Below, one piece after another: positions 19,355 to 28,757 of a DNA stretch of 64,000 bases. The DNA is taken from positions 1-64,000 of the forward strand of contig CAKQMB010000009.1 in assembly GCA_934254825.1 (NCBI GenBank). The letters run 5' to 3'. This DNA is from an uncultured Clostridia bacterium (lineage in GTDB: Bacteria > Bacillota > Clostridia > Christensenellales > Borkfalkiaceae). A model generated the notes under the pieces. It was given only the letters and a program-made list of their open reading frames with translations. It was not told where the DNA came from and ran no database searches. A program made the translations under genes and the position numbers. Every line of letters starts with the position of its first letter. Position 1 is the stretch's first letter.

Positions 19355-21105
19355 TCGTCCACATCGAGATTTTCGATAAGCTTCGCCTTTTTCTGCGGCT
19401 TGCTGTCTCCGTGTTTAACGAAGAACATTGTGACGAACGCGAGCGCAACCGCTATCGTGGAATAATAGAACAACGGTTTCATGCTTCCCGCAAGCTCCAT
19501 GATTCCGCCCGACAAAATCGGTGTCACGATCTGCGCCGCCATGGAAGCCGTGTAATAAAATCCTGTATACTTCCCCACGTCTCCGCCTTTCGCGAGTTCT
19601 ACGACCATAGGGAAGGAATTGACGTTTATCGTCGCCCAGCCTATACCCGCGAGCGCGAAAAGAAGATTAAGGATGATTATGCTCGAATTTTCGTTAAGGA
19701 ACGTCGCCCCGAAGAACGCCGCCGTAAGCATAACAACGCCCGCTAAAATGCTCTTTTTTCTTCCTATTCTCTGCGCGACCATTCCCACGGGGATATACGC
19801 TATTATCGCCGCGCCCTGCGCAACGAGAAGCGTTGTGTTGTAATCCATATGAAGAACGTTCATCGCGTAAAGCGAATATTTGGAAGTCACGGCGTTATAG
19901 CCGATATACCATAACGCAACCGAACACAAAATAAGAATTAAACTTCTCAGTTCGGGTTTCGTAAGCTTTTTCGTGGAAATCTGATCGACTTTCGCCTCTT
20001 CTTCCGTTTCTAGTCCGTCGACGACGGAAGCCTTTTCCATTTCATCGACCCATTTCGGTTCTCTTACCTTCCAGATAAACATCAGAAGACCGACGACCAT
20101 AACGAGACATACCGCGCCGATAAACGGCGTGTAACTCATAAGCTGATTATACGTTTTGCCCGTTCCGAAAACCATTCCGAGGACGAGGACAAGCATTCCG
20201 CCCGCCGTTCCCATAAGGTTTATAACCGCGTTTGCCTGCGAACGAAGAGGTTTCTCCGTCACGTCCGGCATAAGCGCGACCGCGGGAGAACGGAATATCG
20301 CCATTGCGAAAAGAGTTATTAAAAGAAGCCCCGCGAAAAGCACGAGCGTGAGCGGATTTTCAAGCGTTTTCTGCCATGCGTAATCGCTTATCGACGGCGT
20401 TATAAGATTTTTATACGCGTTCGATTTGTTGACGTGAGACGGAATTTCGCTTCCGTCGGGCATTTTATAAACCGTTTTGCCGTTTACTTTTTCGGCGGAT
20501 AACGCGTAATAAGTTTTTGTGTCGGAATCATACCCGTAAACCGTTTCGGGTTTATCGTGATCGGCATTATATTCCGCGTTTATGCCCGAATACCATGCGC
20601 GAACTTCCGCCTTTTCCTCTTCCGTAAGCTCGTCGTAAAGTTTGTTCTTTACGATTTTAGCCGCGTAATCTCTTATTAAATAAGTTTTCGGCTGATCCTT
20701 ATCGGTTATCGCGCTGTATTCGGCGTTCTGAATTTCGTAATTCTCGTCGAAAAGCATTTCGTAGCCGCCGTTTTCCGTAACCGCGCCGAGCTTCGCAAGC
20801 TGCGCGTTGTCCGAAAAAGTAAGCCCGAAAAACGAAAGCGCGGCGATTATCGTTCCGATAACTATGTAAGGAGTTCTTCTTCCGAAACGCGTTTTCGTTT
20901 TATCGGATAAACTTCCGAAAAGCGGAAGAAGAAAAATCGCGATAACGTTGTCGAGCGACATTATTACGCCCGATAACGTCTGACTGAGTCCGAATTTGTT
21001 GACGAGCATCATCGGTACGATACTGTCGTAAGCCTGCCAGAACGCGCATATAAGAAAGAACGCGAACCCGACGAAAATCGTTTTTTTGTAATTAAGCTTC
21101 ATCAT
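19351..21105 (-). CDS. MFS transporter with a large extracytoplasmic insert
   Basis: A 584-residue, 12-helix major facilitator of the sugar-cation symporter type (SLC45/GPH-like). The cytosolic loop after helix 2 has the MFS signature GSLSDKTKTRFGRRTPY (64-80). Unusual is a soluble, polar, Tyr/Glu-rich stretch of about 150 residues (97-250) between helices 3 and 4, which should face outside. The rest has normal length, ending in a Lys-rich tail. Substrate unknown. It begins 15 nt after the zinc-ribbon gene, so it seems to be the last gene of the long dgt-dnaG-rpoD transcript. Its stop overlaps that of spmB. Confidence 0.8.
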   Translation of the reverse strand: MMKLNYKKTIFVGFAFFLICAFWQAYDSIVPMMLVNKFGLSQTLSGVIMSLDNVIAIFLLPLFGSLSDKTKTRFGRRTPYIVIGTIIAALSFFGLTFSDNAQLAKLGAVTENGGYEMLFDENYEIQNAEYSAITDKDQPKTYLIRDYAAKIVKNKLYDELTEEEKAEVRAWYSGINAEYNADHDKPETVYGYDSDTKTYYALSAEKVNGKTVYKMPDGSEIPSHVNKSNAYKNLITPSISDYAWQKTLENPLTLVLFAGLLLITLFAMAIFRSPAVALMPDVTEKPLRSQANAVINLMGTAGGMLVLVLGMVFGTGKTYNQLMSYTPFIGAVCLVMVVGLLMFIWKVREPKWVDEMEKASVVDGLETEEEAKVDQISTKKLTKPELRSLILILCSVALWYIGYNAVTSKYSLYAMNVLHMDYNTTLLVAQGAAIIAYIPVGMVAQRIGRKKSILAGVVMLTAAFFGATFLNENSSIIILNLLFALAGIGWATINVNSFPMVVELAKGGDVGKYTGFYYTASMAAQIVTPILSGGIMELAGSMKPLFYYSTIAVALAFVTMFFVKHGDSKPQKKAKLIENLDVDD

Positions 21106-21120
21106 TCTCCGCCCGTAAAA

Positions 21121-21831
21121 TTATTTGTCTTCCTTATAATAAACAAGTCTGTGACAGGAGTCGCATTCGACAAGTCCGCCCTTTTTGAAGGTGTCGAAAC
21201 TCGCCATGGGGAACTCGGTTCCGCACCTCGAACAGTGCGGTTTTTTCCCGAAAACCTGGACGGAATACAAAACGGGGAAAATCTTGTCTTTCCGCTTCGC
21301 TTTGTAAAGCTCCATATCTTCTTTCGGAATCTCCTTTTCTATTTTCGCAAGCTCCGCTTTTATACTCTTCATTTCCTCTTCCTTGGAAGCTTTCAAAGCG
21401 TTGTATTTGGGAACGAATTCGCTGTACTGAGTTTTCGCTTCCTTCGTTTTCGCTTTAAGCTGAGAAAATTCTTTAAGCACGCCCGCGATCTCTTTGGATA
21501 TCTGCTCGATTCCTTTTGCGAGATTTTCTATTTCGTCGCAAAGTTCCTGAGCTTTTTTCTTGACGTAACCGAGTTGTTCGGTATCGTCAGTCTCCTCTAC
21601 GTCGTATTCCTTAACTTCTTCGGAAAGCTTTTTGTAAAGGGCTAACGACTCGTTGTATTTGCCCGAAAGTTCTTCCGCCCTTTTATCCAAAAGCGCAAGA
21701 TTATCGTTGACGTTTTTCAGGAAATTCTGAGCCGAAACGGCTTTCTTTCTTTCTTCGCTCTGCGAAATCTCCGTTTCGATTTCGCGAAGTCTGGTATCTA
21801 CGTTCTGATATTCGAGTAACTTATCTATCAT
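21121..21831 (-). CDS. coiled-coil zinc-ribbon protein
   Basis: A 236-residue protein: a long coiled coil (about 5-185) and a C-terminal zinc ribbon with CSRCG and CDSCH. It matches the C4-type zinc-ribbon family common in Clostridia and Actinobacteria beside the Nif3 gene; the function is not settled, though the shape recalls nucleic-acid-binding or RNA-polymerase secondary-channel proteins such as DksA. Start ATG after GGAG, 39 nt after the Nif3-family gene. It is in the rpoD transcript. Confidence 0.8.
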   Translation of the reverse strand: MIDKLLEYQNVDTRLREIETEISQSEERKKAVSAQNFLKNVNDNLALLDKRAEELSGKYNESLALYKKLSEEVKEYDVEETDDTEQLGYVKKKAQELCDEIENLAKGIEQISKEIAGVLKEFSQLKAKTKEAKTQYSEFVPKYNALKASKEEEMKSIKAELAKIEKEIPKEDMELYKAKRKDKIFPVLYSVQVFGKKPHCSRCGTEFPMASFDTFKKGGLVECDSCHRLVYYKEDK

Positions 21832-21870
21832 TTTTTCACTCCTTTCCCCTCAGACGAATTCGTTTGAAAT

Positions 21871-22641
21871 TTAAACAAATCTCTCGTCGTCGAAGAAATA
21901 AATTTTCATATTTTTAAATTGCGCGGCGCAGCTTCTCGCAAACTTTTTCATTCCGTAATTTTCCGTTCCGTAATGCGTGCAGGAAAGAACGCAAAGACCG
22001 CTTTCTAACGCATGAAGAAGAACGTGATGCGGGATATCCGCCGAAACGACGAGTTCCGCGCCGATTTTTATCGCCGCTTCCACCTCTTCGTCCCCGAGTC
22101 CCGCGCCGCAAAAAGACGCCGCTTTCGTTATATGTTTATCGGCGTCGCCGTATGCCCACGCCTTTTCCGTTCCGAATTCCTTTTTATAATTTTCGATTAT
22201 TTCGCCGAAAGATTTATCGAACACGCCGACTCTTCCGTACCCCTCGCCGTTACCGAAATCGTCTAAAATTCCTACGATTTCTCCGCCGAGACCGCGCATA
22301 AGCGAATAATCGATACCCTCTTTCGCACCGTCGAGATTGAGATGGTTGGAAATTACCCCTATCCCGGCGTTCGCCGCCGCAAGAAGGGGCGAATCGGCAA
22401 AAAGATTTTTTATCGGGCGATATATCGCGGGATGATGCGTAACTATAACGTCCGCGTTCTTCGAAACAGCGAAATCAACGCTTTTGCTTGTAAGATCAAG
22501 GCAGTAAACCGCCGTTTTAACGTCGCGTTTCGTTTCGATTATTATTCCGCTGTTGTCGTATGCTCCCTCGCTTACGAATTTGTCGGAAATTTCCATAGGA
22601 GCAAGGCGCAGCATTTCGTTATAAAATTCAAGAAAATTCAT
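21871..22641 (-). CDS. Nif3-like dinuclear metal-centre protein
   Basis: A 256-residue member of the Nif3/YbgI family, which forms hexameric toroids with a dinuclear metal site; cellular function is unclear, with GTP cyclohydrolase-like activity reported for some. Metal ligands visible: IVTHHPAIYRP, SNHLNLDGAKEG and, near the end, CTHYGTENYGMKKF. No PII-like insert, so it is the short form. Its ATG overlaps the trmK stop (ATGA). The order rpoD-trmK-nif3 is conserved in Firmicutes. Confidence 0.9.
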   Translation of the reverse strand: MNFLEFYNEMLRLAPMEISDKFVSEGAYDNSGIIIETKRDVKTAVYCLDLTSKSVDFAVSKNADVIVTHHPAIYRPIKNLFADSPLLAAANAGIGVISNHLNLDGAKEGIDYSLMRGLGGEIVGILDDFGNGEGYGRVGVFDKSFGEIIENYKKEFGTEKAWAYGDADKHITKAASFCGAGLGDEEVEAAIKIGAELVVSADIPHHVLLHALESGLCVLSCTHYGTENYGMKKFARSCAAQFKNMKIYFFDDERFV

Positions 22642-23288
22642 TTCAATATTTCCTTTAATTCGGTAACTTTTTTCGTCAATTCTTCTTTTTCGGGATAACA
22701 GGCGTTGTTCGCCGCCTCTTCGAAAACCTTTATTTTATCCCCGATAAAATCGCGGAAATCCTCGCTTTTTTCTTTGAGATTATCTCTTCCGAAAATCAGT
22801 TCGGACGAAGTGTAAACGTCTTTTTCGTCCGACTTTTCCGCGACGATAACGTGGTAATACTTCCAGTCCTTAAAAGTATAATCCCTTGCGATTTTATAAC
22901 CGTTGTTTATCAGAAACAATCGCAGTTTTTCGGCGTTTTTCATCGGTTGAAGGACAAGCCTTTCCGGCTTATCTTCCCGCCGCGCGAGCATTGCCGTAAT
23001 CACTTCTCCGCCCATACCGGAAATCAAAGCTTCGTCGACGTGCGGAAGAGAGTCGAACCCGTCCGACACGAACGCCGAAAATTTGCCCGTATGGCTTACC
23101 GAAAGCCTTTCTTCTGCTTTTTTCAGACATTTTTCGGATATGTCGGAAATAATGACTTTATCGAAAATGCCGTCGTCGATAGCTTTTTCGGCAACATAGC
23201 CGTGGTCGCAACCTACGTCCGCAAACACGCCGCCGCCTTTAAGCTCGCCGTATAAAACGTTTAAGCGTTTCGTCGGTAAATTATTCAA
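22638..23288 (-). CDS. trmK: tRNA (adenine-22-N1)-methyltransferase
   Basis: A 216-residue class I SAM methyltransferase that, in Bacillus, methylates A22 in the D-loop of tRNA. The SAM loop is [16 protein letters not shown] (about 19-34); ISGMGGEVI and [17 protein letters not shown] are the hallmark stretches; the C-terminal third is a coiled coil, as in TrmK. It overlaps rpoD by eight bases, so coupling is expected. Confidence 0.92.
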   Translation of the reverse strand: MNNLPTKRLNVLYGELKGGGVFADVGCDHGYVAEKAIDDGIFDKVIISDISEKCLKKAEERLSVSHTGKFSAFVSDGFDSLPHVDEALISGMGGEVITAMLARREDKPERLVLQPMKNAEKLRLFLINNGYKIARDYTFKDWKYYHVIVAEKSDEKDVYTSSELIFGRDNLKEKSEDFRDFIGDKIKVFEEAANNACYPEKEELTKKVTELKEILK

Positions 23289-24336
23289 TGAAGTCTTTTA
23301 ACCTCTTGCTTCTCGACGGGTGACGAAGTTTCCTCAAAGCTTTCGCTTCGATCTGTCTTATTCTTTCTCTCGTTACGTTGAATTCTTTGCCGACTTCTTC
23401 CAGAGTTCTCGGTTTTCCGTCGTCGATACCGTAACGAAGTCTTAAAACTTTTTCTTCCCGAGGGGTGAGCGTGTCCAGAACGTTTATAAGCTGTTCTTTA
23501 AGCATTGAACCCGCAACGACGTCCGTCGGAGCGGCGCTCTGCTCGTCCTCGATAAAGTCGCCGAGGTGGCTGTCCTCTTCCTCGCCGATAGGCGTTTCCA
23601 AAGACACTGGATCCTGTGCGATCTTCTGAATTTCTATAACTCTCGATTCGGGGATACCCATTTCCTTCGCGATCTCTTCGGGAGTGGGTTCTCTGCCGTA
23701 TTCCTGCAACAAAAGTCTCGAAACTCTGCCGACTTTGTTTATCGTTTCGACCATATGAACGGGAATTCTTATCGTTCTCGCCTGATCCGCGATCGCTCTC
23801 GTGATTGCCTGTCTTATCCACCAGGTGGCGTAGGTCGAGAATTTAAATCCTTTCTGATAATCGAATTTTTCTACGGCTTTCATCAATCCGAGGTTGCCTT
23901 CCTGAATAAGATCGAGGAACTGCATACCTCTGCCGACGTATCTTTTCGCTATGGAAACGACAAGACGAAGGTTTGCTTCCGATAAAGCTCTTTTTGCGTC
24001 CTCATCGCCGTCCATCATCTTTTTGGCGAGGTTGATTTCGTCGTCGGCGGAAAGAAGAGGGACTTTACCGATATCTTTGAGATACATTTTGACGGGATCG
24101 TCCATGCTTATCTCTTTGATGATCTGCTCGTAAAGCTCCTTATCCTTTTCGTAATCGTCGATTATTTTTATCTTGTTTTCTTCGAGCGCCCTGTAAACCT
24201 CGTCTATCTGAGAGGGATCGGTATCGTACTTTTCGAGTCTGTCGCAAAGCGCGTCCGAGCCTATCGAACCTTTCGATTTGCATTCGTCTAAAATGCTCGT
24301 GATTATCTCTTGAAGTTGTTCGTCGCTGATCGCCAT
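23281..24336 (-). CDS. rpoD: primary sigma factor SigA (RpoD)
   Basis: Housekeeping RNA polymerase sigma factor, 351 residues. A short region 1.1 (about 1-65) is followed by region 1.2 ([17 protein letters not shown]), region 2 with [12 protein letters not shown] and the -10 recognition stretch [14 protein letters not shown], region 3, and region 4 with the helix-turn-helix [28 protein letters not shown]. It lacks the large non-conserved insert of proteobacterial RpoD. Follows dnaG by 13 nt. The sigma-A promoters called in this window (TTGACA/TATAAT type) agree with the normal recognition residues here. Confidence 0.97.
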   Translation of the reverse strand: MAISDEQLQEIITSILDECKSKGSIGSDALCDRLEKYDTDPSQIDEVYRALEENKIKIIDDYEKDKELYEQIIKEISMDDPVKMYLKDIGKVPLLSADDEINLAKKMMDGDEDAKRALSEANLRLVVSIAKRYVGRGMQFLDLIQEGNLGLMKAVEKFDYQKGFKFSTYATWWIRQAITRAIADQARTIRIPVHMVETINKVGRVSRLLLQEYGREPTPEEIAKEMGIPESRVIEIQKIAQDPVSLETPIGEEEDSHLGDFIEDEQSAAPTDVVAGSMLKEQLINVLDTLTPREEKVLRLRYGIDDGKPRTLEEVGKEFNVTRERIRQIEAKALRKLRHPSRSKRLKDFIE

Positions 24337-24349
24337 AATTTATCCTCCG

Positions 24350-26137
24350 TTAGTATTTCGCAAGCTTCGCGGTAAGCCCCGCGATAGCCGCAACTATTTC
24401 TTTTCTTTTTGCGGTGTCCGTTTCCGTTTTAAACACCTCGTTTAACTGCGCGAGTTCGCTTTCGAGCTTCGCTTTCGTTATAAGCGAAGCGCAATCCGTA
24501 AAATATCTCGCTTCTCCGTCGCTCCCGAACACGTTGTCGCCGCTCGATAAAACCGCGTTGAGTTCGGCAAGCTCGTCCTCCGATAAAACCGAAGAAATCG
24601 AGGACGGAAACAATCTCGTTCCGTTTTCTCTGCTTTCCGTTACCATATCCGCGATTTTATTTCTTACGGGACTGCCGAATTCGTAGCCGCAGAGATTAAA
24701 GTTCTTCGCGTAAGACTTATCGAACAGCGCCGCGCAAAGAACAAATCTTTCCGCATTGGTTATTCCGTCCTTGCTTTCGGGAATTTCCTTAGGCTCGTCG
24801 CTTTCGGGAGTTTTGCCCGAAATAAGGCTTTCCGCGTCGCGGCGAAGGGATTCGTAAGTCGTATCCGTGTCCTTGCCGAGTTTTCTCAAAAGATCTTCCC
24901 TTTCGCTTTCGGTCGGTCTTTCCGCGATGACTTTGATCGCTTCCGCAACGTATTTGCGCTTACCCGAAGTGTCGTTTAAATTATATTCTTTTTTAAGATT
25001 ACGGATTTTGAAATCGACGAGCGGCAGACTTTCGTCCAGAAGTTTTCCGTAAGCTTCCGCGCCGAATTTCTTTATCACGTCGTCCGGATCGAGACCTTCG
25101 GGAAGGGTTACGACCCTCACTTCGAGACCTTCTTTTTGAAGAATTTCAAGACCTCTTACCGTCGCTTTCTGCCCCGCGCCGTCGCCGTCGTAACTTATAA
25201 GCACGGTGCCTGCGTAACGCTTTAAAAGCCTTGCCTGTTCGACGGTAAGCGAAGTTCCCATCGACGCGACCACGTTTTTAAAGCCCGCGTTGTATACGGA
25301 AATCGCGTCCATATACCCCTCGACCATAATTATTTTCGTAAGTCCGTTTTTGGCTTTTTCTTTCTTTAAATTGTTTATGTTATAAAGCGTTCTGTTCTTG
25401 ATGAACAGTTCCGTTTCCTGCGTGTTTTTGTATTTTGCGAAGTTCGGTTTCTTTTCGAGAAGTCTTCCGCCGAAAGCTATGACCGAACCGAGATTGTTGA
25501 TTATCGGAATTATGAGTCTGCCCCATAACGCGTCGAAAACATAGGACGACCCGTCCTCTCTCGTCTTTTTCTGGCAAACGCCGCATTTAAGCATTTCGTC
25601 TTCCGTATACCCTTTCGATTTAAGGTATCTCGGAAGAGAAAACATATCGAGGGACGCGCCTATTCCGAAAGCCGTTACCGTTCGTCTTTCTATCCCTCTG
25701 TAAGCAAGATAATCGTTGTGCGCCTGCGCTTTTTCGTTCGAAAGATTATGAACGTAATAAAGCGCGGCGTCTTTCATAAGAGAAAGAAGTCTGTCTCTCG
25801 ACTGCTTGTCCGATTCGCGTTTTTTATAATCCCTGTCGTCGTCCGGCATTGCCATACCCGCATTTTCGGCAAGATATCTGACTGCGCCGACATAATCGAG
25901 GTTTTCGATAGTTCTGATAAAGGTTATAACGTCGCCGCCTCTGCCGCATCCGAAGCATTTGAAAAATTGCCCCGCCTCGTTCACCGTGAACGACGGAGTT
26001 TTTTCCGAATGTCCGGGGAGAGGACAGCACGCCCAATGACTGCTGCCGCGTTTTTTTAAAACGCAGTATTTTCCCACTATATCGACAATATTGTTTTTAA
26101 GTTTTAATTCCTCTATAAACTTTTCGTCGAATGCCAT
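24350..26137 (-). CDS. dnaG: DNA primase
   Basis: Makes RNA primers at the replication fork. 595 residues: N-terminal CHC2-type zinc finger (CPLPGHSEKTPSF...FKCFGCG, about 38-65), the RNA polymerase core with a TOPRIM fold (MVEGYMDAISVYNAG and SYDGDGAGQKA), and a helical C-terminal region for the helicase (from about 440). Member of the classic dgt-dnaG-rpoD block. Start ATG after AAGGA. A perfect 36-bp palindrome ends 14 nt upstream, directly before that ribosome-binding site; see its entry. Confidence 0.97.
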   Translation of the reverse strand: MAFDEKFIEELKLKNNIVDIVGKYCVLKKRGSSHWACCPLPGHSEKTPSFTVNEAGQFFKCFGCGRGGDVITFIRTIENLDYVGAVRYLAENAGMAMPDDDRDYKKRESDKQSRDRLLSLMKDAALYYVHNLSNEKAQAHNDYLAYRGIERRTVTAFGIGASLDMFSLPRYLKSKGYTEDEMLKCGVCQKKTREDGSSYVFDALWGRLIIPIINNLGSVIAFGGRLLEKKPNFAKYKNTQETELFIKNRTLYNINNLKKEKAKNGLTKIIMVEGYMDAISVYNAGFKNVVASMGTSLTVEQARLLKRYAGTVLISYDGDGAGQKATVRGLEILQKEGLEVRVVTLPEGLDPDDVIKKFGAEAYGKLLDESLPLVDFKIRNLKKEYNLNDTSGKRKYVAEAIKVIAERPTESEREDLLRKLGKDTDTTYESLRRDAESLISGKTPESDEPKEIPESKDGITNAERFVLCAALFDKSYAKNFNLCGYEFGSPVRNKIADMVTESRENGTRLFPSSISSVLSEDELAELNAVLSSGDNVFGSDGEARYFTDCASLITKAKLESELAQLNEVFKTETDTAKRKEIVAAIAGLTAKLAKY

Positions 26138-26151
26138 TTTCTTTTCCTTGA

Positions 26152-26187
26152 CCGCATATGATTGCGTTCGAACGCAATCATATGCGG
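26152..26187. repeat. perfect 36-bp palindrome before the dnaG ribosome-binding site
   Basis: CCGCATATGATTGCGTTC followed by its exact reverse complement. As RNA it gives a 16-bp stem with a UCGA loop, ending a few bases before the AAGGA of dnaG. A smaller hairpin CCGCT...AGCGG lies beside it (about 26191-26210). No T-run follows on either strand, so a normal terminator is unlikely. The piece TATGATTGCGTTCG is also found at 54428-54441. Confidence 0.85.
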
Positions 26188-26220
26188 CTGTCCGCTATTA
26201 TTTAAAAGCGGCTGACGCCT

Positions 26221-27207
26221 TTATCTTATAATAAAATTTTTCGGAACGAATATTTCCTCGAAAGTAAAAACGGCGTATCTGTCCGTCATGCTCGACAAAT
26301 AATCGCACAAAACGGTGTCTTCGTCGTATGTATCGAGAAGTTTGAGATAAAATTCCGGCAATTTTTCTTTATGATTTCTGAAATACTCGTACATGGCGGC
26401 GAGCATTTCGCCCGCTCTTCCCTCTTCCGCTCTCGCCGCGGGAACGATATACACGTTTTCAAACATAAAATCGCGGAGTTTTTCGGTCGCTTCCTTTTTT
26501 TCTTCTTCCATTAAAACGTCGTTTTTACCGTAAGACTCTTTGTAAATGGAAGTTATCATCGAATTTATTCTTTCACGCGAAGTTTCGCCGAGAATTTTTC
26601 TTTCTTTTTGCGGCAGATCGTCCTCGGTGATAATGCCCGCCCGTATCGCGTCGTCAATATCGTGATTAAGGTACGCGATTCTGTCCGAAAGCGAAACGAT
26701 TTTCCCTTCGAGAGTATGGGGATGCCCCGATTTTTTATGCTCGACGATACCGTCTCTTACTTCGTAAGTAAGATTGAGATCTTCGAGTACGTCCACGACT
26801 CTTAAAGACTGAACGTTATGTTCGAAACCTTTCGGGTTTAATTTTGCAAGCACCCTTTCGCCCGAATGTCCGAAAGGAGTATGCCCGAGATCGTGACCGA
26901 GCGCGATAGCTTCTGCCAAATCTTCGTTCAGATCGAGACAGCGCGCTATGGAACGAGCGATCTGCGCAACGTCGAGAGTATGCGTTAGTCTCGTCATATA
27001 ATGATCGCCCTCGGGAGAAAAGAAGACCTGAGTTTTGTTTTTAAGTCTTCTGAACGCTTTGGAATATATTATCCTGTCTCTGTCACGCTGAAAATCCGTG
27101 CGCATAGGGCACGGTTCTTCGTATTTCTGGCGACCTTTGGAATTATCCGAAAAGGTCGCGTACGGAGAAAAAAACTGTTTCTCTTTTAAAAACGTTCTTT
27201 CTTTCAT
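26221..27207 (-). CDS. dgt: dGTP triphosphohydrolase (HD domain)
   Basis: A 328-residue HD-domain nucleotide hydrolase that converts dGTP, or other dNTPs in related enzymes, to the nucleoside and triphosphate. HD residues: H in TRLTHTLDVAQIAR, HD in LGHDLGHTPFGHSGE, and the distal D in SLSDRIAYLNHDIDD. It is of the short Firmicute type found before dnaG. Start ATG; the leader has the GGGGG of TCGGGGGTTACAATG as a possible ribosome-binding site. A TATAAT box lies near 27235 on the minus strand, but I see no convincing -35. Confidence 0.92.
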   Translation of the reverse strand: MKERTFLKEKQFFSPYATFSDNSKGRQKYEEPCPMRTDFQRDRDRIIYSKAFRRLKNKTQVFFSPEGDHYMTRLTHTLDVAQIARSIARCLDLNEDLAEAIALGHDLGHTPFGHSGERVLAKLNPKGFEHNVQSLRVVDVLEDLNLTYEVRDGIVEHKKSGHPHTLEGKIVSLSDRIAYLNHDIDDAIRAGIITEDDLPQKERKILGETSRERINSMITSIYKESYGKNDVLMEEEKKEATEKLRDFMFENVYIVPAARAEEGRAGEMLAAMYEYFRNHKEKLPEFYLKLLDTYDEDTVLCDYLSSMTDRYAVFTFEEIFVPKNFIIR

Positions 27208-27305
27208 TGTAACCCCCGATATAATCTATATATATTATACAAATATTTTGGGCGATTTCCCTTTTTTTCGGGTAAATAACCGATAATTTTTATTCCGGAG
27301 AGACG

Positions 27306-28016
27306 TCAGATCACCTCGCCGCCAGAAACGTTAAGCGTTATGCCCGTTACGAAATCGGCTTCGGCGAGATAGAGCGCGGCTTTCGCCACGTCCGACGGAG
27401 TTCCGAATCTGGAAAGCGGAATATCTTCTTTAATAAGTTTTTTATCCGTTTCTGAAAATGCGGAATTCATTTTCGTTTCGATATAACCGGGCGCAATCGC
27501 GTTCACGCGGATATTCGCCCCCGCATACTCTTTCGCCAAAGCTTTGGTAAAACCTATCGCCGCGGCTTTCGTCGCCGAATACACAGCCTCGCACGAGCCG
27601 CCGCTTATTCCCCACATCGACGAAACGTTGATTATCGCCCCGCCTTTTCCGAGCATATGCGGCAAAACGGCTTTCGTAACAAGGAAAACGCCCTTCATAT
27701 TGATATCGAACGCTTTGTCGTACTCCTCTTCGGAAACGTCGAGGATCGTTTTTATCGGAAGAGCCGTACCCGCGCAATTTACGAGAACGCTTACTTCGCC
27801 GCAAAGTTTTACGAAACTCTCTGTCGCTTCCGTAACGGAAGAAGAATTCGCAACGTCGATTTTTATTGCGGCTCCGCCGATTTTTTTCGCAAGATTTTCC
27901 GCGATTTCTCTGTTGCCGTTATACCCCACGCCGACGAAGTAACCGTTTTTTGCGAACTCTTCGCAAATTTTCTCGCCTATTCCGCCCGATCCGCCTGTTA
28001 CAAAAGCACTTTTCAT
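27306..28016 (-). CDS. short-chain dehydrogenase/reductase (FabG-like)
   Basis: A 236-residue classical SDR. N-terminal NAD(P) loop TGGSGGIGEKI, NxG motif LVNCAGTA, catalytic Ser in NVSSMWG and YSATK (YxxxK) around 149-153. The C-terminal end GITLNVSGGEVI is as in FabG. It could be a 3-oxoacyl-ACP reductase, but it is not next to other fatty acid synthesis genes; the acpP-plsX cluster is 14 kb away. A stand-alone oxidoreductase of another carbonyl compound is equally possible. ATG after AAAGGAG. Confidence 0.85.
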   Translation of the reverse strand: MKSAFVTGGSGGIGEKICEEFAKNGYFVGVGYNGNREIAENLAKKIGGAAIKIDVANSSSVTEATESFVKLCGEVSVLVNCAGTALPIKTILDVSEEEYDKAFDINMKGVFLVTKAVLPHMLGKGGAIINVSSMWGISGGSCEAVYSATKAAAIGFTKALAKEYAGANIRVNAIAPGYIETKMNSAFSETDKKLIKEDIPLSRFGTPSDVAKAALYLAEADFVTGITLNVSGGEVI

Positions 28017-28107
28017 TACCGATTACTCCTTTTTCCGAAATTTTTCGTTAAATCAGCCGTAAATTTTGCGCCGAAATCGACGCCGAAAACGCCTAATTTT
28101 AAATACG

Positions 28108-28149
28108 CAAAAATCGGACGGCATATTTTTGAGCTTTGCTGCCGTCCGA
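28108..28149 (-). terminator. intrinsic terminator after efp
   Basis: Minus strand: a 10-bp perfect stem TCGGACGGCA/TGCCGTCCGA with a 16-nt loop, then TTTTTG. It separates efp from the SDR gene. Confidence 0.85.
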
Positions 28150-28173
28150 AATTGTGACTTTTATTATAAAAAA

Positions 28174-28734
28174 TTATTTCTTGACTCTTTCCATGTATTC
28201 GCCGGTACGAGTGTCTACTCTGATCACTTCGCCCTCGTTTACGAACATGGGAACCTGAATTTCAACGCCCGTTTCGAGCTTTGCTCTCTTGGTTGCGTTG
28301 GTTGCGGTATTGCCGGCTACTCCGGGTTCGGACTCGGTTACGAGAAGTTCGACGAAGTTTTCGCAATCTACCGAGAATGCCTTTCCTTTATAGAACTTAA
28401 CGGTTACGGGATCGTTTTCCTTGATCCACTTCAAAGCTTCTTCGACCTGATCGTAGGTAAGAGGCTCCATGTTGTATTCCTCGTCCATAAAGTAATAGAA
28501 TTCGCCGTCGCTGTACGAATATGTCATCTTTTTGGTTTCGATGACGGCGTTTTCGAATTTTTCGGTGGGGTTGAAAGTAATCTGCAACGTCTTTCCTTCG
28601 ACAACGTTTTTAAGCGTCGTTCTTACGAACGCCGCGCCCTTTCCGGGTTTAACGTGAAGAAAGTCGACAACAGTGTAAACTTTTCCCTCGTATTCGATAG
28701 TGACGCCTTTTCTTAAATCGCCTGCAAGTACCAT
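28174..28734 (-). CDS. efp: translation elongation factor P
   Basis: Relieves ribosome stalling at consecutive prolines. 186 residues with three beta-barrel domains: the N-terminal KOW-like domain, an OB domain and a second C-terminal OB domain ending in [14 protein letters not shown]. The tip residue that is modified in many bacteria is lysine, K32 in KPGKGAA. No EpmA/EpmB-type modification genes are nearby; Firmicutes such as Bacillus use a different modification or none. Follows the Xaa-Pro peptidase gene by 23 nt, a common pairing. ATG after AAGGAG. Confidence 0.97.
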   Translation of the reverse strand: MVLAGDLRKGVTIEYEGKVYTVVDFLHVKPGKGAAFVRTTLKNVVEGKTLQITFNPTEKFENAVIETKKMTYSYSDGEFYYFMDEEYNMEPLTYDQVEEALKWIKENDPVTVKFYKGKAFSVDCENFVELLVTESEPGVAGNTATNATKRAKLETGVEIQVPMFVNEGEVIRVDTRTGEYMERVKK

Positions 28735-28757
28735 AAAATAATCTCCTTAAACTTTTC

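Noticed and set aside
26152..26187. Intrinsic terminator of dgt
   Set aside because: The stem is strong but no T-run follows on the minus strand and dnaG begins 15 nt later.
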